The position numbers and the translations under genes are program-made. From a virus: a stretch of 63,085 nucleotides of DNA. The stretch spans positions 1-63,085 of IMG/VR virus record IMGVR_UViG_3300017917_003968. One strand, 5' to 3'. The notes under the pieces were generated by a model that saw nothing but the letters and a program-made list of their open reading frames with translations, did no database searches and had not been told where the DNA came from. Numbering within the stretch: position 1 is the first letter of the stretch; each line of letters opens with the position of its first letter. Below are positions 1 through 5,752 of this stretch, in pieces.

Positions 1-270
1 AAAGACACTTATATAGAAGTATTTAAAGAAGACTGCAAAAAAATCATCCTAACAACAGACCCTGATTTAATAGCTGATGGAGTACAATCTATTGATGAAG
101 ACTTCCTTCAATGGTTTATTAATAATAGTAGTTGTGAGTATATCGAGGTTAATCATTTTGGAACTTGTTGTGGAAATCAATTAATTACTGAATGTATTAA
201 TTGTGAGAAATATAATCCTAGATATAAAATAATCATTCCACAAGAAGAATCTAAAAAATTAAAATATTAA
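1..270 (+). CDS. Hypothetical phage protein, 5' end cut by window
   Basis: An open frame runs from the first base to a TAA at 268-270, giving the last 89 residues of a protein whose start lies outside the window. It contains ILTTDPDLIADGVQSID followed by FLQWFINNSSCEYIEV, then a small Cys cluster (CC and CINC). From memory, short proteins with an 'ILTTD-L-DGVQ-ID-EFL-WF' core occur in Bacteroidota phages and elements, but I know no function for them. The next gene starts 3 nt after this stop, so it heads or continues a tight plus-strand operon of small genes. Confidence 0.75.
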   Translation, partial: KDTYIEVFKEDCKKIILTTDPDLIADGVQSIDEDFLQWFINNSSCEYIEVNHFGTCCGNQLITECINCEKYNPRYKIIIPQEESKKLKY

Positions 271-273
271 GTT

Positions 274-495
274 ATGAAAATACAAGAAAAAATAGAGACT
301 ACTATTATATTAACAGCCGATGATATTAAAAATATTGTAAAAGAGTATTTAGAAACCAAAGGTTATAAAATTAAGATAGATGAAATATATCCACAAATCT
401 CTAAAACAGAATATGATGATCTTTTAATTTGTCATGAATATTTTGATGGTTTTAAAATTAAAGCCAATAGTTCATCTGAAACCAAAACTATTTAA
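274..495 (+). CDS. Small hypothetical protein (73 aa)
   Basis: An acidic, Ile/Lys-rich 73-residue protein starting 3 nt after the previous stop. The N-terminal half (TADDIKNIVKEYLETKGYKI) predicts a helix followed by strands, as in many small phage proteins where a helix packs on a short sheet. No catalytic or metal-binding motif is visible and I cannot assign a function. The start is preceded by an A/T-rich leader ending in AAGTT, the style used by several other genes in this region. Confidence 0.65.
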   Translation: MKIQEKIETTIILTADDIKNIVKEYLETKGYKIKIDEIYPQISKTEYDDLLICHEYFDGFKIKANSSSETKTI

Positions 496-505
496 TTAAT
501 AAAAT

Positions 506-733
506 ATGGATATAAATACCGAAATAATCTGCACAAAACTACTAAATTGGATAGTAAGAGAAGACTTTGAATATTATTATATAGAAGAAAATAAAACTAC
601 TATGTGGTATATAAAAGGAAGTCCTGAACGATTTACTACCGAAGAAATAATAAACATATATAATCATACAATGCCAAAAGAATTAATAGATAGATGGCTT
701 AATCATAATACAGTCAGTTTTAAAAGAATATAA
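506..733 (+). CDS. Small hypothetical protein (75 aa)
   Basis: A 75-residue protein 10 nt downstream of its neighbour. It is rich in aromatic residues (YYYIEENKTTMWYIKG) and ends in a likely helix (EEIINIYNHTMPKELIDRWL). No recognisable domain. The spacing and orientation place it in the same early-region operon. Confidence 0.6.
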   Translation: MDINTEIICTKLLNWIVREDFEYYYIEENKTTMWYIKGSPERFTTEEIINIYNHTMPKELIDRWLNHNTVSFKRI

Positions 734-738
734 ACCAG

Positions 739-1041
739 ATGAATATAGATATAAATAATAATAAAACAACAGCTCAAGATATAATAGATAATATAAATAA
801 TAATAATAAAGAATCAGAATATAATAATAATCCAGTAAAAACATTATATCAAAAAACTGCTATAGCACCAATCAAGATCTTAAATGATGATTATATTACT
901 CCAGATATATATCAAAAGCATATGATAATAGATTTAATTAATTCAATCCCTATTGAAAAGTTAAAGACTATATTCAAAATAACAGCAGAACCATATTATA
1001 CCGAAGATTCCATAAGAATAAACGTAAAGATTAATATATAA
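739..1041 (+). CDS. Asn-rich small hypothetical protein (100 aa)
   Basis: A 100-residue protein 5 nt downstream of the preceding stop. The first 30 residues are a low-complexity Asn/Asp/Ile segment (several runs of 3-4 Asn), and the rest looks like a small folded alpha/beta domain. The Asn tracts reflect AAT/AAC codons in very AT-rich DNA and may be disordered. No function can be assigned. Confidence 0.55.
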   Translation: MNIDINNNKTTAQDIIDNINNNNKESEYNNNPVKTLYQKTAIAPIKILNDDYITPDIYQKHMIIDLINSIPIEKLKTIFKITAEPYYTEDSIRINVKINI

Positions 1042-1065
1042 AAGAAATAAAGAATAATAATAACT

Positions 1066-1170
1066 ATGATAACAGAAACTATATTAGGTATATTTTTAAC
1101 TTTTCTTTTGATGGTGGTAATAAACAATAATGATAGGATTAAGAAGACAGATGATAATAAGATAGAATAA
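1066..1170 (+). CDS. Possible small membrane protein (34 aa)
   Basis: A short frame (ATG at 1066, TAA at 1168-1170) behind an A-rich leader. The product starts MITETILGIFLTFLLMVVI, one clear transmembrane helix, followed by a charged Asn/Lys/Asp tail. Single-pass proteins of this size are common in phage early regions and are easily missed. The opposite strand holds a longer but implausible Ile/Tyr-only frame. Expression is not shown, so this is a tentative call. Confidence 0.35.
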   Translation: MITETILGIFLTFLLMVVINNNDRIKKTDDNKIE

Positions 1171-1810
1171 AACTACCATATAAACAGAATAGAAGAAATA
1201 ATATATAAGAAGAAGAATAATACTGTATATGCAAATAATACCATTAATAATAATATCTTTAATAACATTAGATATGATAATAATAATAACTAAAAGATCA
1301 AAGATATAAAAGAAATAACCATAGATAGAATAGAATATACAAAATATATATTGATTACCCATAATAAGTTCAAGTATATAGAAAATATGTATATAAAGAA
1401 TAAGTTATATTAGTAACCGGTGTGTATAAAAAATATAATATGACGGGATGTATGCTGGGAAAGGGTCTCCTGCAAGCTTCTTATAAATATGCACCATTCA
1501 CAATCCAGTCAACCATATTTCCATATATAAAACCAAGGAATATAAACCATTGGTCCAAACCCAGACCCTCCAGAATAGCCTAAAAAGCGCATAATATATA
1601 ACTGATTGATTATCAACAAGTTATAAGTAATTGATATATAACCACTTATATATAACAAAAAAGTATATATATAACTTGTTGATACTCTATCGAGAAGTTT
1701 TAAAAAAAGTCAAAATAAATTTTTTACTTTGAATTATTTGTCTTAATTTTACTTATATCAATTGATTATCTAGCTCAACTGATCATCATATAACTAAAAA
1801 AATATATACT
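1171..1810 (+). other. Non-coding stretch with repeats and a GC-richer island
   Basis: About 640 nt without a convincing gene. A 26-codon hydrophobic frame (1229-1309) is the only candidate and is weak. From about 1434 to 1595 the base composition becomes clearly less AT-rich. Within that part AGGGTCT (near 1463) can pair with AGACCCT (near 1562), closing a loop of about 100 nt, which hints at a structured RNA. From 1592 to 1684 there are four TATATAAC copies and a long inverted repeat. The last part (1685-1810) is AT-rich leader for the gene at 1811 and probably holds its promoter. Confidence 0.45.
1611..1684. repeat. 15-bp perfect inverted repeat with TATATAAC iterations
   Basis: TATCAACAAGTTATA at 1611-1625 is the exact reverse complement of TATAACTTGTTGATA at 1670-1684, with 44 nt between them. 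TATATAAC occurs within or beside the repeat near 1595, 1635, 1649 and 1668. The arrangement could be a protein-binding operator pair, a large stem-loop, or part of an origin-like iteron cluster. It lies about 130 nt upstream of the gene at 1811. The repeat is seen directly; the role is inference. Confidence 0.6.
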
Positions 1811-2164
1811 ATGTACACAATGACTTTTAACGACGCTATTTGGGCAACACCTTCTAATGAGAAAACTGTGTTTAACAACTTTGCACCTGCTAAAATGAAT
1901 GAGAAAGCTTCTGGTAGTATGCACGTTGAATATACTGATTTGTTTGGTAGACGTCAAATCATTCCTTGTAAGAACAGAACACAGTTGAAGAAAGCTAGTG
2001 AGTTTCTTAGTATCTTTAAGAGAGAAGAGAATACGGTTAAAACAATCATCGGTCAGTATAACGTTAAGAATGGTAAATTCCAGAACGTAAGTCAATTGAA
2101 AAAAGATCTTATTCAATTAGGTTTCGGTACTGAAGGTGTTAAGAGACTTGTTTGTTTGAAGTAA
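1811..2164 (+). CDS. Hypothetical protein with high-expression codon use (117 aa)
   Basis: A basic 117-residue protein with no motif I recognise. Its codons (GGT, CGT, AAC, AAG) are less AT-biased than those of neighbouring genes, a pattern also seen in the capsid gene and the HTH gene at 3875, consistent with high expression. A second in-frame Met (1820) is an alternative start. It sits behind a long untranslated region carrying an inverted repeat, so it is probably separately promoted. The antisense frame over it is a shadow. Confidence 0.7.
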   Translation: MYTMTFNDAIWATPSNEKTVFNNFAPAKMNEKASGSMHVEYTDLFGRRQIIPCKNRTQLKKASEFLSIFKREENTVKTIIGQYNVKNGKFQNVSQLKKDLIQLGFGTEGVKRLVCLK

Positions 2165-2213
2165 TTTCTATCTATATTATCTAGTTATATTATCTAATTA
2201 TAAAATCTATATT

Positions 2214-2468
2214 ATGTCTAAGAGTTTAAAAAGCAAATTTACGGTATCTAAAGTGATTAAAACGTTAAGACTTGCATGTGAGAATTTTGAACCACATAAG
2301 TATGAATTGTATCAGGTTAAATATAATAAGCAAGGAATTAACAAATTGTTTGCCCATAAGAAAGATGCGGTTAACTATATTGATAAGGTTACTACTAGAA
2401 AAATGGATAGTGTTACATTAAATAAATTGTTATTCGAATTGAAATTAGCTGATAGATCTTTGGCATAG
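2214..2468 (+). CDS. Small basic hypothetical protein (84 aa)
   Basis: An 84-residue Lys-rich protein (SKSLKSKFTVSKVIKTLRL at the N-terminus) with predicted helices separated by a short sheet (YELYQVKYNKQGINKLF). The overall charge would suit nucleic-acid binding, but no defined domain is visible. It lies 49 nt after the preceding gene and just before the tRNA-Leu-like segment. Confidence 0.65.
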   Translation: MSKSLKSKFTVSKVIKTLRLACENFEPHKYELYQVKYNKQGINKLFAHKKDAVNYIDKVTTRKMDSVTLNKLLFELKLADRSLA

Positions 2469-2481
2469 TAAATAAATGTTT

Positions 2482-2562
2482 AGTCAGGTGGCGGAATTGG
2501 TAGACGCAGCCCTTAACAAAGGAACTGAATCGCAAGTGGTTGACAGCCAGGAAAGACTGGCA
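2482..2562 (+). tRNA. tRNA-Leu-like sequence, probably degenerate
   Basis: TGGCGGAATTGGTAGACGC at 2489-2507 is the classic T8/G9, D-stem and D-loop block of bacterial leucine tRNAs. The outer acceptor pairs can form (AGTC 2482-2485 with GACT 2555-2558) and the 81-nt span fits a class II tRNA. The anticodon stem pairs poorly, though CTTAACA resembles a Leu(UAA) loop. The T-loop is non-canonical and no CCA is encoded. The segment is therefore either a decayed tRNA-Leu or a tRNA mimic. Reading it as protein gives the familiar artefact VAELVDA, so the downstream gene should not be extended through it. Confidence 0.4.
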
Positions 2563-2583
2563 TCTTTTAAAAACAAATACTAT

Positions 2584-2904
2584 ATGACAAGAACTAAAAG
2601 ACGTTCAGATAGAAATCATGTTATATACGAAATATACAATACTGTTAATGGAAAGTTTTACTTAGGTATTACTGCAGCTACTGGTAGAAGATTTAATTAT
2701 TCTGCTAGATTAAGATTCCAGAGACATTGTTCTAGAGCAAGATTAGAAAATAGAGATTGGTTATTATACCAAGATATGAGAGAATATCCTCATGATGTAT
2801 ATGAAGTCTATGTACTTGATGTGGTTAGAGGTAGAAAAAAAGCACATGAAATAGAGGTTAAGTTATTAAAGAAATACGATTATAAATTAAATAGTACACA
2901 TTAA
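2584..2904 (+). CDS. GIY-YIG domain nuclease-like protein
   Basis: A 106-residue protein with HVIYEIYNTVNGKFYLGIT at residues 12-30, the two-strand GIY-YIG signature (here VIY ... YLG), followed by an Arg-rich helix and a C-terminal segment with Glu (HEIEVKLLKKY) that could hold the metal-binding acid. GIY-YIG domains are the catalytic core of many homing endonucleases. The start was set at the Met at 2584 because the in-frame Met at 2476 would translate through the tRNA-like sequence. It is adjacent to a tRNA remnant, a typical setting for a mobile endonuclease, but target and activity are unknown. Its stop overlaps the next start (TAATG). Confidence 0.75.
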   Translation: MTRTKRRSDRNHVIYEIYNTVNGKFYLGITAATGRRFNYSARLRFQRHCSRARLENRDWLLYQDMREYPHDVYEVYVLDVVRGRKKAHEIEVKLLKKYDYKLNSTH

Positions 2905-3038
2905 TGGATTGGAAAGCTATGGGATTTAAATCTGAAAAGGAATATAAGAAATTCTTGGATGATAAAATAAAGTCACTATTCAACACAATTAAAAAGCCTG
3001 AGATTTTAGCAGTATTTAAAAGATTAAAACAAAAATAA
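2904..3038 (+). CDS. Very small hypothetical protein (44 aa)
   Basis: The ATG at 2904 overlaps the stop of the GIY-YIG gene by one base, and the frame ends at 3036-3038. The product (MDWKAMGFKSEKEYKKFLDD...) is Lys-rich and probably one or two helices. The translational coupling and the next gene starting 6 nt later support it as a real gene. No function assigned. Confidence 0.5.
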   Translation: MDWKAMGFKSEKEYKKFLDDKIKSLFNTIKKPEILAVFKRLKQK

Positions 3039-3043
3039 AAGTT

Positions 3044-3472
3044 ATGAAAAAAATTAAATTACCGATGACATTTACAAACAATGTAGCTATTCATTGTAAA
3101 GGATCTTTTGAGTTAAAGAAATTCTTAGTTAATTATGCAAGTAAAAAAGGAGTACCTGTATATGGAGAAACCATGAGAGGCGTTAATGATGATAATGGTG
3201 AATTAGATTATCCAAATTTGATATTTAATAATAATCACATTGTAGGTACTTTAATTACTCCAAATGGAGAATCAAAAAGAGTAACGGCATGGATCTCAGT
3301 AGATGAATTCTTAACTTATTGTGATAATTGGAAAGATGCAAATAATTATGTAACAGTTCCTTTAAATAAAGAGTACGGTGCAACTATTAATAAAAGAGAA
3401 AGAACAGTTACAGTAGGTTGCCAAAAATTTACATTTGATGCTATAGAAAACCTACATAATAAAATGTACTAG
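3044..3472 (+). CDS. Hypothetical protein (142 aa)
   Basis: A 142-residue alpha/beta protein without a recognised domain. It contains a Gly/Asn-rich stretch (RGVNDDNGELDYPNLIFNNNHIVG) that looks like paired strands and loops, and a C-terminal strand pair (INKRERTVTVGCQKFTFDA). The start is preceded by AAAATAAAAGTT, the leader shared with genes at 3518 and 4465, suggesting a common mode of translation initiation. Confidence 0.7.
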   Translation: MKKIKLPMTFTNNVAIHCKGSFELKKFLVNYASKKGVPVYGETMRGVNDDNGELDYPNLIFNNNHIVGTLITPNGESKRVTAWISVDEFLTYCDNWKDANNYVTVPLNKEYGATINKRERTVTVGCQKFTFDAIENLHNKMY

Positions 3473-3517
3473 AAAATAAATAATCAATTCAATTAAATAA
3501 AATAAAAAATAAAAGTT

Positions 3518-3808
3518 ATGTCAGCAGAAAATTTTATGGTTAACATGTATAATGAATTAGCAGCAAAACAAAGATCAGGTCTTATGGCCATTGTATATAG
3601 TATCTTTGATGAGAATTTAAAGTTTGAATCAATAAAAGATTTAAGAGTAATGGTATTAAGTGCAATGTCAAGTATGATTGATAAAGAGTTAATGGTTGGA
3701 GACACTATAGAGAAAATGGTACTTCAAAAAATGATGGAGTATGCAGAGTCTGAATCGGCGGTAGAAGATGCTCAAGACTTAATTAATTCTACTGACTCTA
3801 AAGATTAA
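3518..3808 (+). CDS. Helical hypothetical protein (96 aa)
   Basis: A Met-rich, mostly helical 96-residue protein (for example KDLRVMVLSAMSSMIDKEL and IEKMVLQKMMEYAESES) ending in an acidic tail. It carries the AAAATAAAAGTT leader before its ATG. No known domain; size and composition suggest a small oligomeric or adaptor protein, which is only a guess. Confidence 0.7.
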   Translation: MSAENFMVNMYNELAAKQRSGLMAIVYSIFDENLKFESIKDLRVMVLSAMSSMIDKELMVGDTIEKMVLQKMMEYAESESAVEDAQDLINSTDSKD

Positions 3809-3833
3809 TTTTACCATGTCAAAATAAAGTCTT

Positions 3834-3841
3834 ATATTTAT
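3834..3841 (+). promoter_or_regulatory. ATATTTAT motif upstream of HTH gene
   Basis: One instance of the recurring ATATTTAT motif (context TATATTTATAT), 33 nt before the ATG at 3875. The same motif precedes many late genes in this window. Promoter function is inferred. Confidence 0.3.
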
Positions 3842-3874
3842 ATCCTATTATATTATTAATTAAAACAATCAGTT

Positions 3875-4132
3875 ATGATGAACATCCAAGTTGAATTTTC
3901 AAACAGACCAAGTACTTACCAGAAATTAACTTACATTCAAAAGGTAAGCCGTATTAATCGTAAATTAAGAACAGGTGATATTACTAAAGTCGCTTCAAGA
4001 ACTAACTACTCTACTACACACGTATCTGATGTGTTAAGCGGTAAGCAAATCAATGACCGCATCGTTAATGAGGCCTATGATATGACTCGTGGCCGTGTTA
4101 GTAACGCTGTTAAGCTTTCTAGCTTAAGCTAA
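3875..4132 (+). CDS. Small helix-turn-helix DNA-binding protein
   Basis: An 85-residue basic protein. Residues about 33-62 (TGDITKVASRTNYSTTHVSD) fit an HTH: helix, turn, then a recognition helix with VSDVLSGK, similar to lambda-repressor-like or Cro-like folds. It probably binds DNA as a regulator, perhaps of early genes or of its own operon. Codon use is markedly less AT-rich (CGT, GGT, GCT, CGC) than that of neighbours, suggesting high expression or different ancestry. A motif/leader lies upstream and a strong terminator about 60 nt downstream, so it is likely a separate, abundant transcript. Confidence 0.7.
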   Translation: MMNIQVEFSNRPSTYQKLTYIQKVSRINRKLRTGDITKVASRTNYSTTHVSDVLSGKQINDRIVNEAYDMTRGRVSNAVKLSSLS

Positions 4133-4152
4133 TACTAATTAATATGTTGGGC

Positions 4153-4178
4153 ATGATGCTAGCATGATGCTAGCATGA
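4153..4178 (+). repeat. Tandem ATGATGCTAGC direct repeat
   Basis: Two adjacent copies of the 11-mer ATGATGCTAGC followed by a partial third (ATGA), just downstream of the HTH gene and before the terminator. The CTAGCATGATG element recurs at about 5328-5338. GCTAGC is a palindrome, so each unit could pair or bind a dimeric protein. Confidence 0.6.
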
Positions 4179-4194
4179 ACAACAAACAACAAAT

Positions 4195-4225
4195 AGGGCT
4201 AGAAAATAAATCTAGCCCTTTTTTT
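4195..4225 (+). terminator. Rho-independent terminator
   Basis: AGGGCTAGA (4195-4203) pairs perfectly with TCTAGCCCT (4211-4219) over 9 bp around a 7-nt loop, followed by a T-run to 4225. It ends transcription from the HTH gene at 3875. It also shows that the upstream in-frame ATG at 4175 is not the start of the next gene. Confidence 0.85.
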
Positions 4226-4243
4226 GGACCAATCTCATTCACT

Positions 4244-4453
4244 ATGAAAGTAATTAATCAATATAAGTCAAAGGTAAAAATAGTACATGCAAAGTATTTC
4301 AGCTCTGATTTAGAGTATGAAATTAACTCTTTTATAAACACTCAAGAATCATTAAATGAATCTTTCGAAGTAAAAGATATTAAATTTTCAAGAGATACTA
4401 ATGGTAATTTCCATGCATTAATCCATTATAATATATTAAAAAACCACCAATAA
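4244..4453 (+). CDS. Cse60-like (DUF2758-type) small protein
   Basis: A 69-residue protein starting at the ATG at 4244; an earlier in-frame ATG at 4175 would run through the terminator and is rejected. The layout VKIVHAKYFSSDLEYEINSFINT ... FEVKDIKFSRD ... FHALIHYN matches the small beta-helix-beta fold of Cse60/DUF2758-type proteins, in which a single helix follows the first strand and the chain ends in a short strand. The biochemical role of that family is poorly known. It is followed 11 nt later by the DUF932 gene. Confidence 0.6.
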   Translation: MKVINQYKSKVKIVHAKYFSSDLEYEINSFINTQESLNESFEVKDIKFSRDTNGNFHALIHYNILKNHQ

Positions 4454-4464
4454 AAATAAAAGTT

Positions 4465-5265
4465 ATGGCAAACAAATTAGAATTATTAAAGTCAATCTCA
4501 TTAGATACAGCAAAAGAATTAGCTCCAGCAATCTTTGCTACAAGCCCAGCTCCAACAATCAAGAGTCCTAAGTATCAGTTCACTCCAACATTCGAAGTGA
4601 TTGAGCACATGCAGTCTCTAGGTTATATATTAACTGGTGCAAAACAATCAAAATCAAATGTAGAGTTAAGAAAGAATTGGGGTATACATATCACTGAGTT
4701 TCAACACCCTGATCTATATATTAAAGATTCAAATGGTAATATAGAAGCAAGACCACAAGTAGTATTGATTAACTCACATGATGGTACAAGACCTATCCAG
4801 TTTGAAATGGGTTTGTTTAGATTAGTATGTTCAAATGGTTTAGTTATTAAGTCACAAGACCTAGGTTCATTTAGAGAACGTCATACCAAGTTTAACTTCC
4901 AAGAGGTAAAGAACTTAATGGATATGAAAGTACAGACCTTACCTAATGTAACAAATAAGATTAGCCAATGGAATATGATTGAGATGACCTCTACTCAAAG
5001 ATATAACTTTGCATCTGAAGCAATCTCATTAAGACTTCAAGAAGATCGTAAGCCTGAACAGTATGAGATTATGGAGATCTTAAGTCCTAAGAGAAGTGTA
5101 GACCAAGCACCAACTTTATGGCATACATATAATGCTGTACAAGAGAATCTTATTAGAGGAGGCTTCCAAATGAATAATAGGAGTGCAAGGGCTATCGTTA
5201 ACCCTATAGAGGACTTTAATATCAACCAAGCCTTATGGACGTTAGCTGATTCATTTGTAAAGTAG
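4465..5265 (+). CDS. DUF932 phage/plasmid-type protein
   Basis: A 266-residue protein resembling the DUF932 family: a beta-rich first half, then the hallmark GLFRLVCSNGLVI (around residues 121-133) followed by a segment with an Arg/His pair (FRERHTKFNFQEV) and a helical C-terminal domain. DUF932 proteins are widespread on phages and plasmids; their role is not settled. Length matches the family. The start carries the AAAATAAAAGTT leader. It is followed by a hairpin-rich non-coding stretch. Confidence 0.75.
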   Translation: MANKLELLKSISLDTAKELAPAIFATSPAPTIKSPKYQFTPTFEVIEHMQSLGYILTGAKQSKSNVELRKNWGIHITEFQHPDLYIKDSNGNIEARPQVVLINSHDGTRPIQFEMGLFRLVCSNGLVIKSQDLGSFRERHTKFNFQEVKNLMDMKVQTLPNVTNKISQWNMIEMTSTQRYNFASEAISLRLQEDRKPEQYEIMEILSPKRSVDQAPTLWHTYNAVQENLIRGGFQMNNRSARAIVNPIEDFNINQALWTLADSFVK

Positions 5266-5518
5266 ATTTGGAAAACGAGAGCGCTAGCATCTAGCTAGCG
5301 CCTCGCTAGTACTCGCTAGCACTTAACTAGCATGATGGCAAAGGTATACTTATGGTAGATAGCAACTTATTAGCAGGTAGGGGTCTGCTTAGCCCGTCTC
5401 ACAGGCCGGGGGAAATTTCAAACCAACCCATTTTGTATATACGTAAATAAGACTAAATAATATAAAACTAATCTATAAGGCCCGGGGAATTTTTGATCTC
5501 CCTTAAAAATATAAATAC
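5266..5518 (+). other. Structured non-coding region with CTAG-rich repeats
   Basis: A 253-nt gap between genes that is clearly less AT-rich than its surroundings. It holds the GCGCTAGC hairpin (5281-5301), a tandem CTCGCTAG repeat (5302-5309 and 5312-5319), a GCAG/CTGC hairpin near 5375 and CCCG/CGGG pairing near 5394-5410. Two near-identical AGGCC(C/G)GGGGAA elements lie at 5403 and 5478. These could form a leader RNA or small RNA upstream of the gene at 5519. A TATAAATA (5510-5517) immediately precedes that ATG. Confidence 0.45.
5281..5301 (+). terminator. GCGCTAGC hairpin after DUF932 gene
   Basis: GCGCTAGC (5281-5288) and GCTAGCGC (5294-5301) form a perfect 8-bp stem with a 5-nt loop, 16 nt after the DUF932 stop. 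No U-run follows, so it is a weak intrinsic terminator at best and may instead stabilise the 3' end or bind a protein. Confidence 0.4.
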
Positions 5519-5734
5519 ATGAATACAAATAAACATATATGGGAAGGATGGACCGTACAAGACTTCATTGATGATCTAGAACCATCGTTTAATACCATAA
5601 TGAATAATAGTAGTTGGCAAAAACCATTTGAGAGTAAAGAACAATTGAAACAGTGGGTAAAAGATAATCAACCCTATTACAAAAAACATATACCAGAAGT
5701 TTATAACTATTTCAAAAATAAAACTAATTTATAA
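5519..5734 (+). CDS. Conserved small phage protein (71 aa)
   Basis: A 71-residue protein with IWEGWTVQDFIDDLEP, a central WQKPFESKEQLKQWVKDNQPYYKKHIPEV block and a helical end. From memory this 'WTV-DFI-EL ... WQKPF-SKEEL-KW--DNQPYYKK-IPEV' layout recurs in Bacteroidota phages. The function is unknown. It begins directly after the structured leader and is 18 nt upstream of the repeat protein, so both are probably co-transcribed. Confidence 0.65.
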   Translation: MNTNKHIWEGWTVQDFIDDLEPSFNTIMNNSSWQKPFESKEQLKQWVKDNQPYYKKHIPEVYNYFKNKTNL

Positions 5735-5752
5735 AATAAAAAACAATACATT

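Noticed and set aside
1096-1362. Minus-strand 88-codon Ile/Tyr/Phe-rich frame
   Set aside because: Composition follows from AT-rich DNA; the plus-strand 34-codon membrane protein is more plausible, and the rest looks non-coding.
2476-2583. Extension of the GIY-YIG gene upstream to an earlier Met
   Set aside because: That extension translates a tRNA-Leu-like sequence (VAELVDA artefact); the Met at 2584 precedes the domain with suitable spacing.
2482-3043. Group I intron in a tRNA-Leu anticodon loop
   Set aside because: The 5' half is tRNA-like and CCTT/AAGG could form a P1-like stem, but no splice-site U-G pair, catalytic core or 3' tRNA half is found downstream.
4175-4243. Longer start for the Cse60-like gene
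   Set aside because: The upstream segment contains the rho-independent terminator at 4195-4225 and would translate through it.
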